NCBI RefSeq assembly: GCF_014651495.1
Contig: NZ_BMWZ01000001.1
Coordinates: 374,575-438,574, forward strand
DNA: 64,000 nucleotides
Direction of reading: 5' to 3'
DNA from: Algibacter mikhailovii
Lineage (GTDB): Bacteria; Bacteroidota; Bacteroidia; Flavobacteriales; Flavobacteriaceae
Under the pieces are notes generated by a model, which ran no database searches, had not been told where the DNA came from, and saw nothing but the letters and a program-made list of their open reading frames with translations. Both the position numbers and the translations under genes were made by a program. Position 1 is the first letter of the stretch; every line of letters begins with the position of its first letter. This document shows positions 16,457 through 26,109 of this stretch, in pieces.

Positions 16457-18805
16457 TTAAAATTTTACTGAAAGTGCAGTACCAATGGATAGCGGTTGTC
16501 CGCGCCATGCCACATCATCTGGACTACCAACAAATTCTCCTGGAGAAAATTCTTGGTAATATTGTTGATCGGTTAGGTTTTTACCCCAAAGATCTAGTTT
16601 CCAATTCTTATAAGATAATCCTAGGCGCGCATTTAAAAGTGAATATGCATCAGAGGTATGAATATCTAAATTACTTTCGTGCCAATAGGTTTTTCCGGTA
16701 GTATCTAAATTTAAAAAGCCGTTAAATTTTAAAGTCTCCGTTATGTTAAATGAAGATTCTAAGCCAACACCAAAACTACTCACAGGAACAAAAGGCGTTT
16801 TATTACCGTTATATTTAGTATTATCAGTTACATCTCCATTTTCACCGCCAGTAGTCCCGCCATCAATAATTTCGGCATCCGCTAAACCAAAATTGGCAAA
16901 AATGTCTAAATAGTTGGTTAGTCTAGCACGAGACTCTAATTCAAAACCAAATACTTTACTCTCTTTATAATTATAAACGCCCGCAATAAAAGTATTCAAA
17001 TCTAAAATATATTGTTGTTGATTCTTTAGTTTCGAATTGAAAACAGAGCCATTAAAAATAAAGCGATCATTCCAAGATGTGGTTTTAAAACCGAGCTCAT
17101 AATTGTCTGAAGTTTCATCATCAAAACTTCTATTAAACAAATCTGTGGCTTCAGCATTAAACCCGCCATTTCTATACCCTCTGCCATAATTCGCATAAAT
17201 CAAGACATTTTTTGAAGCTTGATATGATAAGGATACTTTGGGCTGAAATTCATTATTATCACGTTCTGAATTGGTAACAAACAGAAAATCATCCTGCGTG
17301 AAATTATCAATATCATATCTAAACCCTGCTGAAACGGTCAGCTTACTCGTTAATTTATAATCTCCAAAACCAAATAGAGCTATCGTTGTCGTTTCATTAA
17401 TATAATCGGCCGTATCATACTCAGGTGGGTCAAAGCTAAAATCTTCTCCATATTGATAAATATCCTTTTTAATAGTCTGATAAAAACCACCTAAACTCCA
17501 ATCAAATTTTGAATTGGTGTTTGTATTGTTAACTCTAATTTCTTGGTTGAATGTATTGGTAGTAGCCTCCTCTCCTTGCGTAAATAATGACAGATCAAGA
17601 AAATCTAAATCACCAAATGAAGAGCGCTCTACTTTATTAAAAGATGTTAAACTTTGTATCTCTACCTGTCCCAAATTATAATTCATTTTGAAATTCCCAT
17701 AGTTATTAATCATATCTGATTTACCAAGGACATCGGCAACAATAACATTATTCCCTTTTTTAGGATTTGGATCTAATACACCTCCTGGAAACTCACCTTC
17801 AAATCCAATAGGATTAACCGAATAATACGCCGCACCACCGTCTATTTTAAAATATTGATAGGTTGCTGCCACTGTAAAATTATTTGTAAGTCTAGCCTTA
17901 ATCTGACCTCTAATATTAAAATCTTCTGAGAAGTCTACCTTTTCATTTAAAAATTCATTGGTAAGTAAACCATCAAAAGTTTTGTAGTTTGTTGAAAATC
18001 TATAAAACACCTTATCTTTTGCAATGGCGCCTGACGAGACAAATTGCGCTTGAAATTGACCACCATTACCAACTCCCAATTGCACTTTATTAGACATCTT
18101 ATTGGTTGGGTCTTTAGTATAAATATTTATGGCTCCTCCAATGGCATTTTTTCCGTATAAGGCGCCTTGAGGACCTTTAACGACTTCAACTAGTGCTAAA
18201 TCATATAAATCCTGACTCAACAAACTAGGATCTGGAATAGTAACCCCATCAATTACAAAAGCCAAAGGAGCATCTCCTCCTCTAACCTGAGGAATACCTC
18301 TAACCGTAATAAAATTTAAGCCAACGGCCTGAGCCGTATTAAATTTTAAGTTTGGTACCAAAGTAGAAAAAGAACTAACATCTGTCACTCCAGCACTTTC
18401 AATACCTTCCGAATTTAAAGCCGTCACAGATTCTGGTGTGGTTTGAATAGATTCTGTCCGTTTTCTTGATTTACCAATTACACCAGAAAACCCTTGAATG
18501 GTTACTTCATCTAAGGATTCTGGAGATTCTTTTAAAACAATATCAATTTGACTTGTTCCATTAATATTAATTTCTTGAGTTTCAAATCCAACATAGGAGC
18601 ATTGCAAAACGGCATCATTTGAGGATGTGTTAATTTGAAAATTTCCGTTGAAGTCTGAAATGACTCCAGTAGAAGTGCCTTTTTCAAGAATATTTGCTCC
18701 TGGAATAGGTTCTCCTGTTTGGTCTGTCACTTTACCTACTACTGTAATTTGTGAGAAAGCGCATGTTGTTATCAATAAGAATAACAATAGAACATTTTTT
18801 TTCAT
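16457..18805 (-). CDS. TonB-dependent receptor with CarboxypepD_reg-like domain
   Basis: 782 residues. Signal peptide (about 1-18, ending CAFS), a CarboxypepD_reg-like domain (about 20-100, GKVTDQTGEPIPGANI), a plug (about 115-235, VRGIPQVRGGDAPLAFVIDG, VEVVKGPQGALYGKNAIGG) and a 22-strand barrel to the C-terminal SIGTALSVKF. No SusD-like partner follows, so this is a small-molecule receptor, not a polysaccharide SusC. It heads the minus-strand set with the M29-like enzyme, permease and arginase. The 83-bp gap to the next gene leaves room for an internal promoter. Confidence 0.92.
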   Translation of the reverse strand: MKKNVLLLFLLITTCAFSQITVVGKVTDQTGEPIPGANILEKGTSTGVISDFNGNFQINTSSNDAVLQCSYVGFETQEININGTSQIDIVLKESPESLDEVTIQGFSGVIGKSRKRTESIQTTPESVTALNSEGIESAGVTDVSSFSTLVPNLKFNTAQAVGLNFITVRGIPQVRGGDAPLAFVIDGVTIPDPSLLSQDLYDLALVEVVKGPQGALYGKNAIGGAINIYTKDPTNKMSNKVQLGVGNGGQFQAQFVSSGAIAKDKVFYRFSTNYKTFDGLLTNEFLNEKVDFSEDFNIRGQIKARLTNNFTVAATYQYFKIDGGAAYYSVNPIGFEGEFPGGVLDPNPKKGNNVIVADVLGKSDMINNYGNFKMNYNLGQVEIQSLTSFNKVERSSFGDLDFLDLSLFTQGEEATTNTFNQEIRVNNTNTNSKFDWSLGGFYQTIKKDIYQYGEDFSFDPPEYDTADYINETTTIALFGFGDYKLTSKLTVSAGFRYDIDNFTQDDFLFVTNSERDNNEFQPKVSLSYQASKNVLIYANYGRGYRNGGFNAEATDLFNRSFDDETSDNYELGFKTTSWNDRFIFNGSVFNSKLKNQQQYILDLNTFIAGVYNYKESKVFGFELESRARLTNYLDIFANFGLADAEIIDGGTTGGENGDVTDNTKYNGNKTPFVPVSSFGVGLESSFNITETLKFNGFLNLDTTGKTYWHESNLDIHTSDAYSLLNARLGLSYKNWKLDLWGKNLTDQQYYQEFSPGEFVGSPDDVAWRGQPLSIGTALSVKF

Positions 18806-18924
18806 TTTCTATGGATTGGTTAAAAATACATTGCTTGCCATAAAAGTAATTATCAGATATTAATTATTATTAATTTTAATTATTATAAATATTTTTAATA
18901 ATTTTAGTAAATAAATAGGAATTT

Positions 18925-20151
18925 ATGGTAAAGCACGCCTCATCGCTAATTTTAACTGCCGATTATTTTAATGTATTGCTCAATAGAGTACATGAAACCT
19001 TTATGTTAAAACATAACATAGTAAAGCTACCTAAAGCTTTTCAGCTCTACGGTTACGGTGCTTTTGATGATGAAATGCCAAGTTTAAAACATGACTTTGA
19101 AGCTATTGGTTCCGAATTTATTAACGGAAAATACCTCTATGATAAAACTCGAGAGCTAGAAAAAGGTAAGCATACCATAAAACTGAATCAATATTATAAG
19201 GACATTATTCTCCTTTATTTGGGTTATGAGGATATTAAAATGTTTTTAGATGAAAACAAATTATCATCGCCTGAATATGAAAAACAGTATGATTTAATTT
19301 ATAAGGATAATGACGATCTAACTTATTATTATTTGAACTACTATTTTGGTGAGGACAATACCATCTTAAAAGGACAAACCATTATTTCTAATAACTGGAA
19401 AAAGATTCAGCATATCTTTATGTATCCCCTAGAAGATGGTACTTTTAGAGAGCATTACAGTAATGGTAGTATAAAAAGACAAGGAGACACCATTACTATT
19501 AAAACCAACACCCTCTCTGGTGACCGATATATTGATGGCGCAAGCGAGATTTATTATATTGGCCATAAATCACTTTCAGACATTAACTATCTCATTGGTA
19601 CGTATTGCACTTTTGATATTTTCACCAATACCGTGGCTGGACGTTCTATTCTCGAAAAATGTGATAGTAAAAAAATTATGGAGGATAATTCTAAAACCGA
19701 TGTTATCCCGCCATATATCGCTTTAGAGATAAGAAATAAACGTATTGTTAATCATAGTTTTGTTCCTAGAAATGCTTTGGAATTATCCAATAATAGTCCA
19801 TATGCTTCTTTGTATGGGCAATTACCCGGAACGTATACCTTAACCTTTTCCTTTGATGATGGATTTAAAGACACTCTAAAATTCAAAATTTCTCCTACCG
19901 ATTATCAAATTATTACTTTGACTGAAAACGTATATATCGAAAAAGATAGATTTGAATTGCTAAACAAAGGCTCTGTAGTGAACTTTAGATTCAGTTTTTC
20001 AGGCATTATAGCCTTGGATAGAGTGAATATCTACTTTAAAACCTATTATTTAAAAAACAAGAGTGGTACACAGGAGGGGGTTTTTAGCGGTATTGATAAT
20101 GAAAACAGACTTGTAAATGGGAGTTTGGTTGTCAATTATGTTCAGAACTAA
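18925..20151 (+). CDS. 408-residue orphan protein, function unknown
   Basis: No family recognised. It lacks a signal peptide and clear membrane segments. The N-terminal 150 residues look helical and rich in Tyr/Lys/Asp (DLTYYYLNYYFG); the middle and C-terminal parts look beta-rich (GTYTLTFSFDDGFKDTLKF), suggesting an immunoglobulin-like or carbohydrate-binding end domain. It is divergent from the TonB receptor and lies next to two tail-tube genes, transcribed toward them. It might be a cargo or regulator linked to either neighbour, but nothing in the sequence proves it. Confidence 0.72.
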   Translation: MVKHASSLILTADYFNVLLNRVHETFMLKHNIVKLPKAFQLYGYGAFDDEMPSLKHDFEAIGSEFINGKYLYDKTRELEKGKHTIKLNQYYKDIILLYLGYEDIKMFLDENKLSSPEYEKQYDLIYKDNDDLTYYYLNYYFGEDNTILKGQTIISNNWKKIQHIFMYPLEDGTFREHYSNGSIKRQGDTITIKTNTLSGDRYIDGASEIYYIGHKSLSDINYLIGTYCTFDIFTNTVAGRSILEKCDSKKIMEDNSKTDVIPPYIALEIRNKRIVNHSFVPRNALELSNNSPYASLYGQLPGTYTLTFSFDDGFKDTLKFKISPTDYQIITLTENVYIEKDRFELLNKGSVVNFRFSFSGIIALDRVNIYFKTYYLKNKSGTQEGVFSGIDNENRLVNGSLVVNYVQN

Positions 20152-20447
20152 TTATACCTTTCCAGACAAATTATACTTCCCTCGTACCTTGACTCATGAA
20201 AAGTGTTTAGTTGTGTTAATCATGTTTGAGAAACCAAGAGGAGTTAGTAAAGCACGCGATATATTCAAGTGCTTTGGCAAACATTAATTAAAATAGCATT
20301 TTTAGACGATAGTTGACATAATTATTGAAATAATAATTAATAGAAATTATATGAAGCTAATAGTGTCTCCTTTGTTGCGTTTTTTATTATTCAGCTCTAG
20401 CTTATTTTAAACATCTAACCGGGACACGATTGTTTAAAACAAAAAAT

Positions 20448-20912
20448 CTAATCCTTTACCCTTTTTTTTATAAAAGGTTTCTTCTTTGGAGAAACAATTT
20501 TACCCTTGCTATTTACAACTTGAAAGTAGCTGTATTTTAAGGTAATTGTTTCTATTAGAATTTGACCTTCTTCGGCATTTAAAGGAGAAAGGCTCCACCC
20601 AACAGGTATGGCTTTTACAACCTGCCATTGACTCACCACCTCAAATCTTGAATTGAACAAGTTTATACTAAGGTTTTCGGGTGTTAATATTTTATTGTTA
20701 ACGGCATTCATACACCAAGCAACAATGTTTGAATCTGGCCGGTAGGCTCTTTTTAAGATTAGAACATCAAACTCTGAAAGCCAAGCTTTTTTGGATATAT
20801 CTTTTGTAATCTGCGCATGAAGTCCTTCAACAGATTGAAAATGCCTATCTGAGTTAAAATCATTATTTGTAAAATCTACGGTGAATTGAAAATTACGTAA
20901 AGCATCTCCCAT
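20448..20912 (-). CDS. Phage tail tube (T4 gp19-family) protein, divergent copy
   Basis: 154 residues. The start MGDALRNFQFTVDF, the middle SEFDVLILKRAY and the C-terminal IETITLKYSYFQVV follow the beta-sandwich pattern of gp19/Afp1-type inner tube proteins of contractile tails and extracellular injection systems. It starts 2 bp after the stop of the neighbouring tube gene, so the two form an operon. The Lys-rich tail (KKKPFIKKR) is unusual. No sheath, baseplate, ATPase or spike gene is in the window. Confidence 0.75.
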   Translation of the reverse strand: MGDALRNFQFTVDFTNNDFNSDRHFQSVEGLHAQITKDISKKAWLSEFDVLILKRAYRPDSNIVAWCMNAVNNKILTPENLSINLFNSRFEVVSQWQVVKAIPVGWSLSPLNAEEGQILIETITLKYSYFQVVNSKGKIVSPKKKPFIKKRVKD

Positions 20913-20914
20913 AA

Positions 20915-21352
20915 CTAATCACTTTCAACAGATAAACCTTCATGTACAACTTCAATGGTTTCAATAGCTACTTCATTTCCTGTAGCCTTTAGACTGGGTG
21001 ATTGTACTTTGGAAGGCCAAGCATTTCGTAGTTTCCAGGTGATAATGGGTTCGTGTTCATTATTTAAGGCAGAGATTAATAAATCGCGCCTAAAATCATC
21101 ATGAAAGATCATTTTCCACCATTCATAAAACTCAATATCACCTTGAAAAGTCCCGCGTTTCAAAGTGACATTAGAATATTTGGCAAGCCCGGGTTGCTTT
21201 CGTTTATGGTAGCCTCTATCAGAACCTTCTCGGTATTCAATAACTTCGGTTTCAAAATCAAGTCCTAAAACTTCAGTAAACCCAATTTTGGTTCCGCCCC
21301 ACTCTACTTTAAAATGAAATTTTTTTATCGGATAATTTTTATGATCTGGCAT
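20915..21352 (-). CDS. Phage tail tube (T4 gp19-family) protein, canonical copy
   Basis: 145 residues, close to the usual length. It shows the family signature very clearly: YPIKKFHFKVEWGGTKIGFTE, then VIEYREGSD, then YSNVTLKRGTFQGD and FYEWW, ending in IETIEVVHEGL. This is the pattern of Afp1/Afp5-like tube subunits of extracellular contractile injection systems. Such systems normally have tube genes next to sheath genes; here the pair stands alone between a hypothetical protein and a degraded region, so it is an orphan or a remnant of a lost cluster. Confidence 0.85.
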   Translation of the reverse strand: MPDHKNYPIKKFHFKVEWGGTKIGFTEVLGLDFETEVIEYREGSDRGYHKRKQPGLAKYSNVTLKRGTFQGDIEFYEWWKMIFHDDFRRDLLISALNNEHEPIITWKLRNAWPSKVQSPSLKATGNEVAIETIEVVHEGLSVESD

Positions 21353-21586
21353 AATGTGTTGATTTACAGTCAGAAATTAGCTAAAATTAAAACATGAATA
21401 TAGTGATTTTTCTATTAGTCTGAAAGAGATTTCTCTACTAGTGCAGTTCCATTAACTTCTATTGTTATACATTTTAACAGAATTAATGCTTTGTCGTAGC
21501 GTTATGGCAATATTATAAAACTATTAATATTCTATATAGAAAGTGTGAAACTGAAATAAAACAACTTTCTTAGATAAAAAAATGAG

Positions 21587-21769
21587 TTGACCATATTTGT
21601 AGACATGGATGATGTACTAGATGATACTTTCAGAAAGCATTTAGAATGGTATAATAGAGATTTTAATGAAAACCTAAGACGTGAAGATATTGTTTCAGGA
21701 GAAGTTCATGAAAATGCGCCTTTAGAGAGACAACATAGTATTAAGCAACTTGTGGAAGCGCGATTCTAA
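21587..21769 (+). pseudogene. Remnant of a 5'(3')-deoxyribonucleotidase (HAD family)
   Basis: Sixty codons from a TTG. The N-terminus IFVDMDDVLDDTF matches the DMDGVLADTF catalytic motif of cytosolic 5'-nucleotidases with two substitutions, and KHLEWYNRDFNE and REDI continue the match. The frame then ends, so about two thirds of the domain (some 120 residues) is missing. An ATG 4 bp upstream lies out of frame and ends at once. It lies in an 862-bp stretch (21353-22214) where I see no intact gene. Confidence 0.65.
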
Positions 21770-22214
21770 TATAACCTTTGTTTTTGGCTTATGTGCTTTG
21801 TCAGGTATTACAGAGTCCTCACTGAAACCTTTAACTGAATTACCTTTATTTGATTCTTCAGTACTGCTTTTAGATGGGTTTATCATAAGTCTCTTGCTAA
21901 ATTTCTTAAATCATCTAATTAATTAATTATGGTACTACCAACCTTAATTAAATTTACAATTTTCAATTTTACAAAACCATCATTATTTGTTAAAACACAA
22001 GTTCAGACTATTTTCTTCAAATACTACAAGTAACATTATGAGGCAGTTGTACCCAAACCATTCTTTAATGAATTATTTTAAGTTATTTTTGTTAAACACT
22101 GTTGCAAGAACTTTCGCTTTTACCAAAGTTTGAGTTGCATTATAAATAATTTTTGGATAAGCAGCATAACTCCGATAAATATCAGTATGATGTGATTTGT
22201 TTTCATAGATGAAC
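21770..22214. other. Non-coding stretch after the nucleotidase remnant
   Basis: No protein family could be recognised in any frame, and no strong hairpin was found. It lies downstream of the fusion hydrolase gene and together with the remnants on its left looks like a decayed region. Confidence 0.4.
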
Positions 22215-24206
22215 TTATTGTACAAAGGCAGGTATTACTGTTTCAAAAATTGGCGTCATAATTTTATCATCATCTCTATCATAGCCTGAAATGACTATGG
22301 TTAAATCTAATGCTTCCACAACAATGACGCGTTGTCCGCCGCCACCCCAAGCCAATGTGGCATCATAGGTTTTATCTCCGACAGTTACCGGCGTATGGTA
22401 CCAAAAATAGCCATAAGAATAGTGCTTAGGCATCCAATCTATGGCAGGTTTTACCAAGCCGCTCGTAGCGTTCTTAAGATACTTTACTGAAATAAGTTGT
22501 TCACCGTTTAGTTGGCCTTTATTTAGCACCAAATTCCCTAATTTAACCATATCACGAGACATGATGCTTGCACGCCAACCGGCTTCTGGTAAACCACTTA
22601 TATGGTTTGACCATTTGTAATTGGTAATGCCTAACTTGTCAAATAGCTCAGTTTTAATAAAATCTTGAGCTGTTCCTGGAACCACTGCGTCTATAACGCT
22701 CATCACTAAGATAGGATTGTAATTACCATACAAATAGGTTTGAGATTCATCCGTGATTGGTTTACTTTCCTCAAGCAGTGCCTGTACCAGTCCTTGCCCT
22801 TTTAAACGTGTTGAATCTGTCTTTATCACCTGCCATTTATCTGGATCTATGTTCAACCCACCATGCATAGTCAATGCCTTATGAAGGGTCATTTTTTCAT
22901 ATCCCTTAGTAAGGGTTTCCGTATTTACATCTTTTAGAAAATGCGTCAAAGGCTTATGAAGATCTTCCATGGATAAGTACCCCATTTGTATGGCTCTACC
23001 CAAAACTAAACTGGTATATCCTTTTACAGCAGAGGCTTGGCCATGTGGCAAATTAATTCGACCTTTTTTATAATAGGACTCAAAAACTAGTTTGTTTTTG
23101 TGCGAAATGAGTAAGGCATCATAGTTTCCATAGTTACCGTCGAATATGGCTTTCGACAAATTGAGGAAGGCGTCTCTGTCTTTACTATTCACTGCTAATG
23201 TATCGACTAAAATGCCATCGTTTCTGTCTTCAGGTGTTGTTGTTACATATGGGTTGTTTAGGTGCGGCATATCCCAAAACGAGACGTCATAGTTATCAGG
23301 GACAACCGGACTCAATAAGGTTGACAACCAGGCTACACTGTGGACGGCAGTGGTAGGGAACGCCGTGCCATGGTCTCCAGGAATCACTTCTTTTTTTACA
23401 GACAAACCATTATCTCTTCGTTGCTTTAATAATTTAACAAAGGCGTCTATTGGTTCAGTCACCTCTGCTTTTTCTTGTGAGCCATAGGCGACATAAACAT
23501 TGGCTTTCAGACTTGAGTTTACATCTGATGCATCAAAAGGTCCAAATTTGGTATTAAGTTCAGATAAATAATCAATTTCACCTTTAAGCGTTGGACTTCC
23601 TATGATGTAATTATTAAAAGTGTCCGGTTGAGTCAAAAGTATGTATGCGCCAAATTCACCACTGAGTGAATACCCAAAATAAGTACGGCTGTTTGGATCT
23701 GTGCGATACGTATTTTCAACATATTTAATGACATCATTACGAATAAAATCTACGTGCTTATTAGCTTGCCCAAATTGATATTTATTTTGAATTTCAGGAT
23801 TACTGTGTTTACTCATAGAGTAATCACGAAAACGACTCAAATGGGCTCCTACATCCTTTTTGAGGGCTTCATTGACATCCAATTGCCATGAAATTCCAAC
23901 TAGAATAACATCTTCCAGCATATACTCCGTAGAGCCAGATAGCATTTCTAAATGCCAGTTGGCATCTGTGTAGTAAATGACTGGATAGTGTTTATTATTG
24001 TGCTCAGAATAATCTTCAGGCAATTCTATATATAGCTCATAGTTTCTCGCGTTCTTAACATCTTTTATGGGAACCACCTGGATTTGTGGTAATACTAAGG
24101 CCGATCCAATTGCGGGCGACGGAAATGCTTTAATACTATTTCCCTGGGCATAAACTCTATTTGAAATTATAAGGATTAACAGAACTATTAGTTTACTTGC
24201 TTTCAT
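22215..24206 (-). CDS. Secreted fusion of an esterase (alpha/beta hydrolase) and a beta-lactamase-fold hydrolase
   Basis: 663 residues with a signal peptide (about 1-20, VYAQ). Residues about 35-320 form an IroE/esterase-D-like alpha/beta hydrolase with the nucleophile motif GYSLSGEFG and a late His in PGDHGTAFP. Residues about 340-663 form a class C beta-lactamase-like serine hydrolase: SAVK gives the SxxK tetrad, YGNYN gives the YxN motif, and LAWGGGGQ stands in place of the KTG/HxG motif. Both halves therefore look catalytically complete, suggesting a periplasmic bifunctional esterase/peptidase. The gene is divergent from the kinase gene. Confidence 0.87.
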   Translation of the reverse strand: MKASKLIVLLILIISNRVYAQGNSIKAFPSPAIGSALVLPQIQVVPIKDVKNARNYELYIELPEDYSEHNNKHYPVIYYTDANWHLEMLSGSTEYMLEDVILVGISWQLDVNEALKKDVGAHLSRFRDYSMSKHSNPEIQNKYQFGQANKHVDFIRNDVIKYVENTYRTDPNSRTYFGYSLSGEFGAYILLTQPDTFNNYIIGSPTLKGEIDYLSELNTKFGPFDASDVNSSLKANVYVAYGSQEKAEVTEPIDAFVKLLKQRRDNGLSVKKEVIPGDHGTAFPTTAVHSVAWLSTLLSPVVPDNYDVSFWDMPHLNNPYVTTTPEDRNDGILVDTLAVNSKDRDAFLNLSKAIFDGNYGNYDALLISHKNKLVFESYYKKGRINLPHGQASAVKGYTSLVLGRAIQMGYLSMEDLHKPLTHFLKDVNTETLTKGYEKMTLHKALTMHGGLNIDPDKWQVIKTDSTRLKGQGLVQALLEESKPITDESQTYLYGNYNPILVMSVIDAVVPGTAQDFIKTELFDKLGITNYKWSNHISGLPEAGWRASIMSRDMVKLGNLVLNKGQLNGEQLISVKYLKNATSGLVKPAIDWMPKHYSYGYFWYHTPVTVGDKTYDATLAWGGGGQRVIVVEALDLTIVISGYDRDDDKIMTPIFETVIPAFVQ

Positions 24207-24404
24207 ATTTATCTACTTTATTAGTGGCTTAACTTCTATAAATGTTGAATAAAAGTAATTTAAAATTCAGGTTGAATTTCTTAAAGATGATAATTTGAAT
24301 ATTTTAATGACAAAACCATTTCGTCATTGATATGACGCTTTTATAAAGAAAATAGGACGATTTGTTTTTATAGATAGTATATTTATTAGCTATTAAAAGA
24401 TCGC

Positions 24405-25403
24405 ATGTTTAAAACTTTGTTAAAGAATACACTACTGCTAAATATTAGTGCCTTTTTAATGGTACTCATTCTAGAAATATTAAGTGTTTGGGCCATTAAA
24501 GATCGATTTGATACGGATTATTTGTTCTACATGCATAGTGTCAATTTCACGGTTTTCATTATGGGTACTATATGGATTAATCATTTTATTTTAATACCAT
24601 ATGTTTTCGATAAGAAACGTTATTTGTTATATGCATTGCTACTTATTCTAATTGTATTTCTAGGCGCCTATTTAAAAGGCTATGCTAAGAATGGCTGGTA
24701 TGGGGTTTCTAAAATGTTCTTTTTTCTTATTTATACGACTGGGTCAGGCATGGCCGCTTACTTTGTAAGAAGAAATATCATTTTTAGAAGAGAAAATGAA
24801 GAGAAAGAAAAATTGCAAAAAGAGATGGAGCTTAATTATTTAAAAGAACAGGTAAATCCTCATTTTCTGTTCAATTCTCTAAATAGTATTTATGCACTTT
24901 CCAGACAACAATCACCTGAGACTCCTGAGGTGGTCATGCAGCTATCAGAATTAATGCGTTATCAACTAGAAAGTTCAAAAAAAGAAACGGTTTTACTCAA
25001 AGAAGAGCTTGAGTTTATAGAAAATTATCTACTGCTCGAAGAGAAAAGATTAAGTAAACGTTGTACTGTTGAATTTTTAATTGAAGGCAATCTTGCAGGC
25101 TTAAAAATTTCTCCAATGTTACTGATCACCTTTGTTGAAAATGCCATTAAACATGGCGCTCAAAGTACGAATGAACCGAGTAGTATTGATATCTCAGTGA
25201 TTGTAAAAAATGCCACACTCTATTTTTGTGTCAAAAATTCTAAGCCTAGCTTAATACCTGATTCGAAAAGAAAAGGCTTTGGTCTTGAAAATGTTAAAAG
25301 ACGATTGCAACTATTGTATCCTAACGCACACGCGTTAGAAATTAAAGATTCAGATAAAATTTATCTTGTAAATTTATCTGTTGATTTGGCAATTTCAAAT
25401 TAA
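24405..25403 (+). CDS. LytS/YpdA-type sensor histidine kinase
   Basis: 332 residues. Four hydrophobic segments fill about residues 8-120, a short coiled linker follows (ENEEKEKLQKEMEL), and the His_kinase domain begins with EQVNPHFLFN, where His153 is the phosphoacceptor. The ATP-binding boxes ENAIKHG and GFGLENVKRRL are present. There is no large sensor domain, so the membrane part itself probably senses the signal. The regulator gene begins 10 bp downstream, so the pair is cotranscribed. Confidence 0.92.
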   Translation: MFKTLLKNTLLLNISAFLMVLILEILSVWAIKDRFDTDYLFYMHSVNFTVFIMGTIWINHFILIPYVFDKKRYLLYALLLILIVFLGAYLKGYAKNGWYGVSKMFFFLIYTTGSGMAAYFVRRNIIFRRENEEKEKLQKEMELNYLKEQVNPHFLFNSLNSIYALSRQQSPETPEVVMQLSELMRYQLESSKKETVLLKEELEFIENYLLLEEKRLSKRCTVEFLIEGNLAGLKISPMLLITFVENAIKHGAQSTNEPSSIDISVIVKNATLYFCVKNSKPSLIPDSKRKGFGLENVKRRLQLLYPNAHALEIKDSDKIYLVNLSVDLAISN

Positions 25404-25413
25404 AATAATTATA

Positions 25414-26109
25414 ATGATTAGAGTTGGCATTGTAGATGACGAGATACTAGCGCGGGAAGTGTTAGAAGAATATTGTTCTAAAATTAACAATTTTGAACTC
25501 ATTTTAAGTACGGGTAATCCGCTTGAGTTTATCAATTTTATGCAACAAAATGATCTAGATCTGGTCTTTCTAGATATTGAAATGCCCGAACTTAATGGCA
25601 TGGAAATTTTGCGTTCTATGATAAGACCTCCTAAGGTTATCTTAACTACCGCCTACTCAGAATTTGCATTAGAAAGTTATAATTATGGTGTTGTAGATTA
25701 TTTATTAAAACCCATAAAAATAGAACGGTTTTTGAAGGCCATAAACAAAGTTACTGCTTCAAAACTTACAGACTCTAAACAACGTAGTGGCAGTGAAGAC
25801 CTCCAAATTAAACATGATGGAATGCCCGTTAATATTCCATTCTATTCCATACTATATATTCAAAGTTTTGGTAATTATTTGAAAATTTTCACCGATTCAA
25901 GAATGTATCTTATAGCTGACACATTAATAAATATCACCACACTATTATCTGAAAATTTCCAACGCACCCATAAATCATATATTGCCAATTTAAATAGAGT
26001 ATCCAAAGCAAGTAGAACACATTTACTAATTGAAGCGGATAAAGTTCCAGTAAGTGCAATGTATAAAGTTGTTGTTTCAAAAAAACTGGAAGCTTTAGCG
26101 AAATTATAA
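25414..26109 (+). CDS. LytTR-family response regulator
   Basis: 231 residues from ATG 25414 (an upstream TTG in frame lies inside the kinase gene and is rejected). The receiver domain has the acidic pair DDE, the phosphoacceptor Asp54 in FLDIEMPELNG, Thr in ILTTAYSE and Lys in DYLLKPIK. A LytTR DNA-binding domain follows (about 130-231: ILYIQSFGNYLKI, RTHKSYIANLNRV). LytTR regulators bind paired direct repeats in promoters. The genes immediately downstream on the same strand are three tandem micro-ORFs and a small secreted protein, which are natural candidate targets. Confidence 0.92.
   Translation: MIRVGIVDDEILAREVLEEYCSKINNFELILSTGNPLEFINFMQQNDLDLVFLDIEMPELNGMEILRSMIRPPKVILTTAYSEFALESYNYGVVDYLLKPIKIERFLKAINKVTASKLTDSKQRSGSEDLQIKHDGMPVNIPFYSILYIQSFGNYLKIFTDSRMYLIADTLINITTLLSENFQRTHKSYIANLNRVSKASRTHLLIEADKVPVSAMYKVVVSKKLEALAKL

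Noticed and set aside
20220-20292. Short plus-strand ORF (MFEKPRGVSKARDIFKCFGK)
   Set aside because: Considered as a transposase remnant, but too short and without a convincing match.
20448-21352. Complete prophage or injection system
   Set aside because: Only two tube genes are present; no sheath, baseplate, ATPase, portal, terminase or integrase nearby.
21722-21886. Minus-strand ORF of 54 codons over the nucleotidase remnant
   Set aside because: No family likeness, low complexity Ser/Lys-rich composition, and antisense to a recognisable remnant.
25381-25413. TTG start of the LytTR regulator
   Set aside because: It lies inside the kinase gene and adds residues unlike a receiver domain; the ATG at 25414 is normal.
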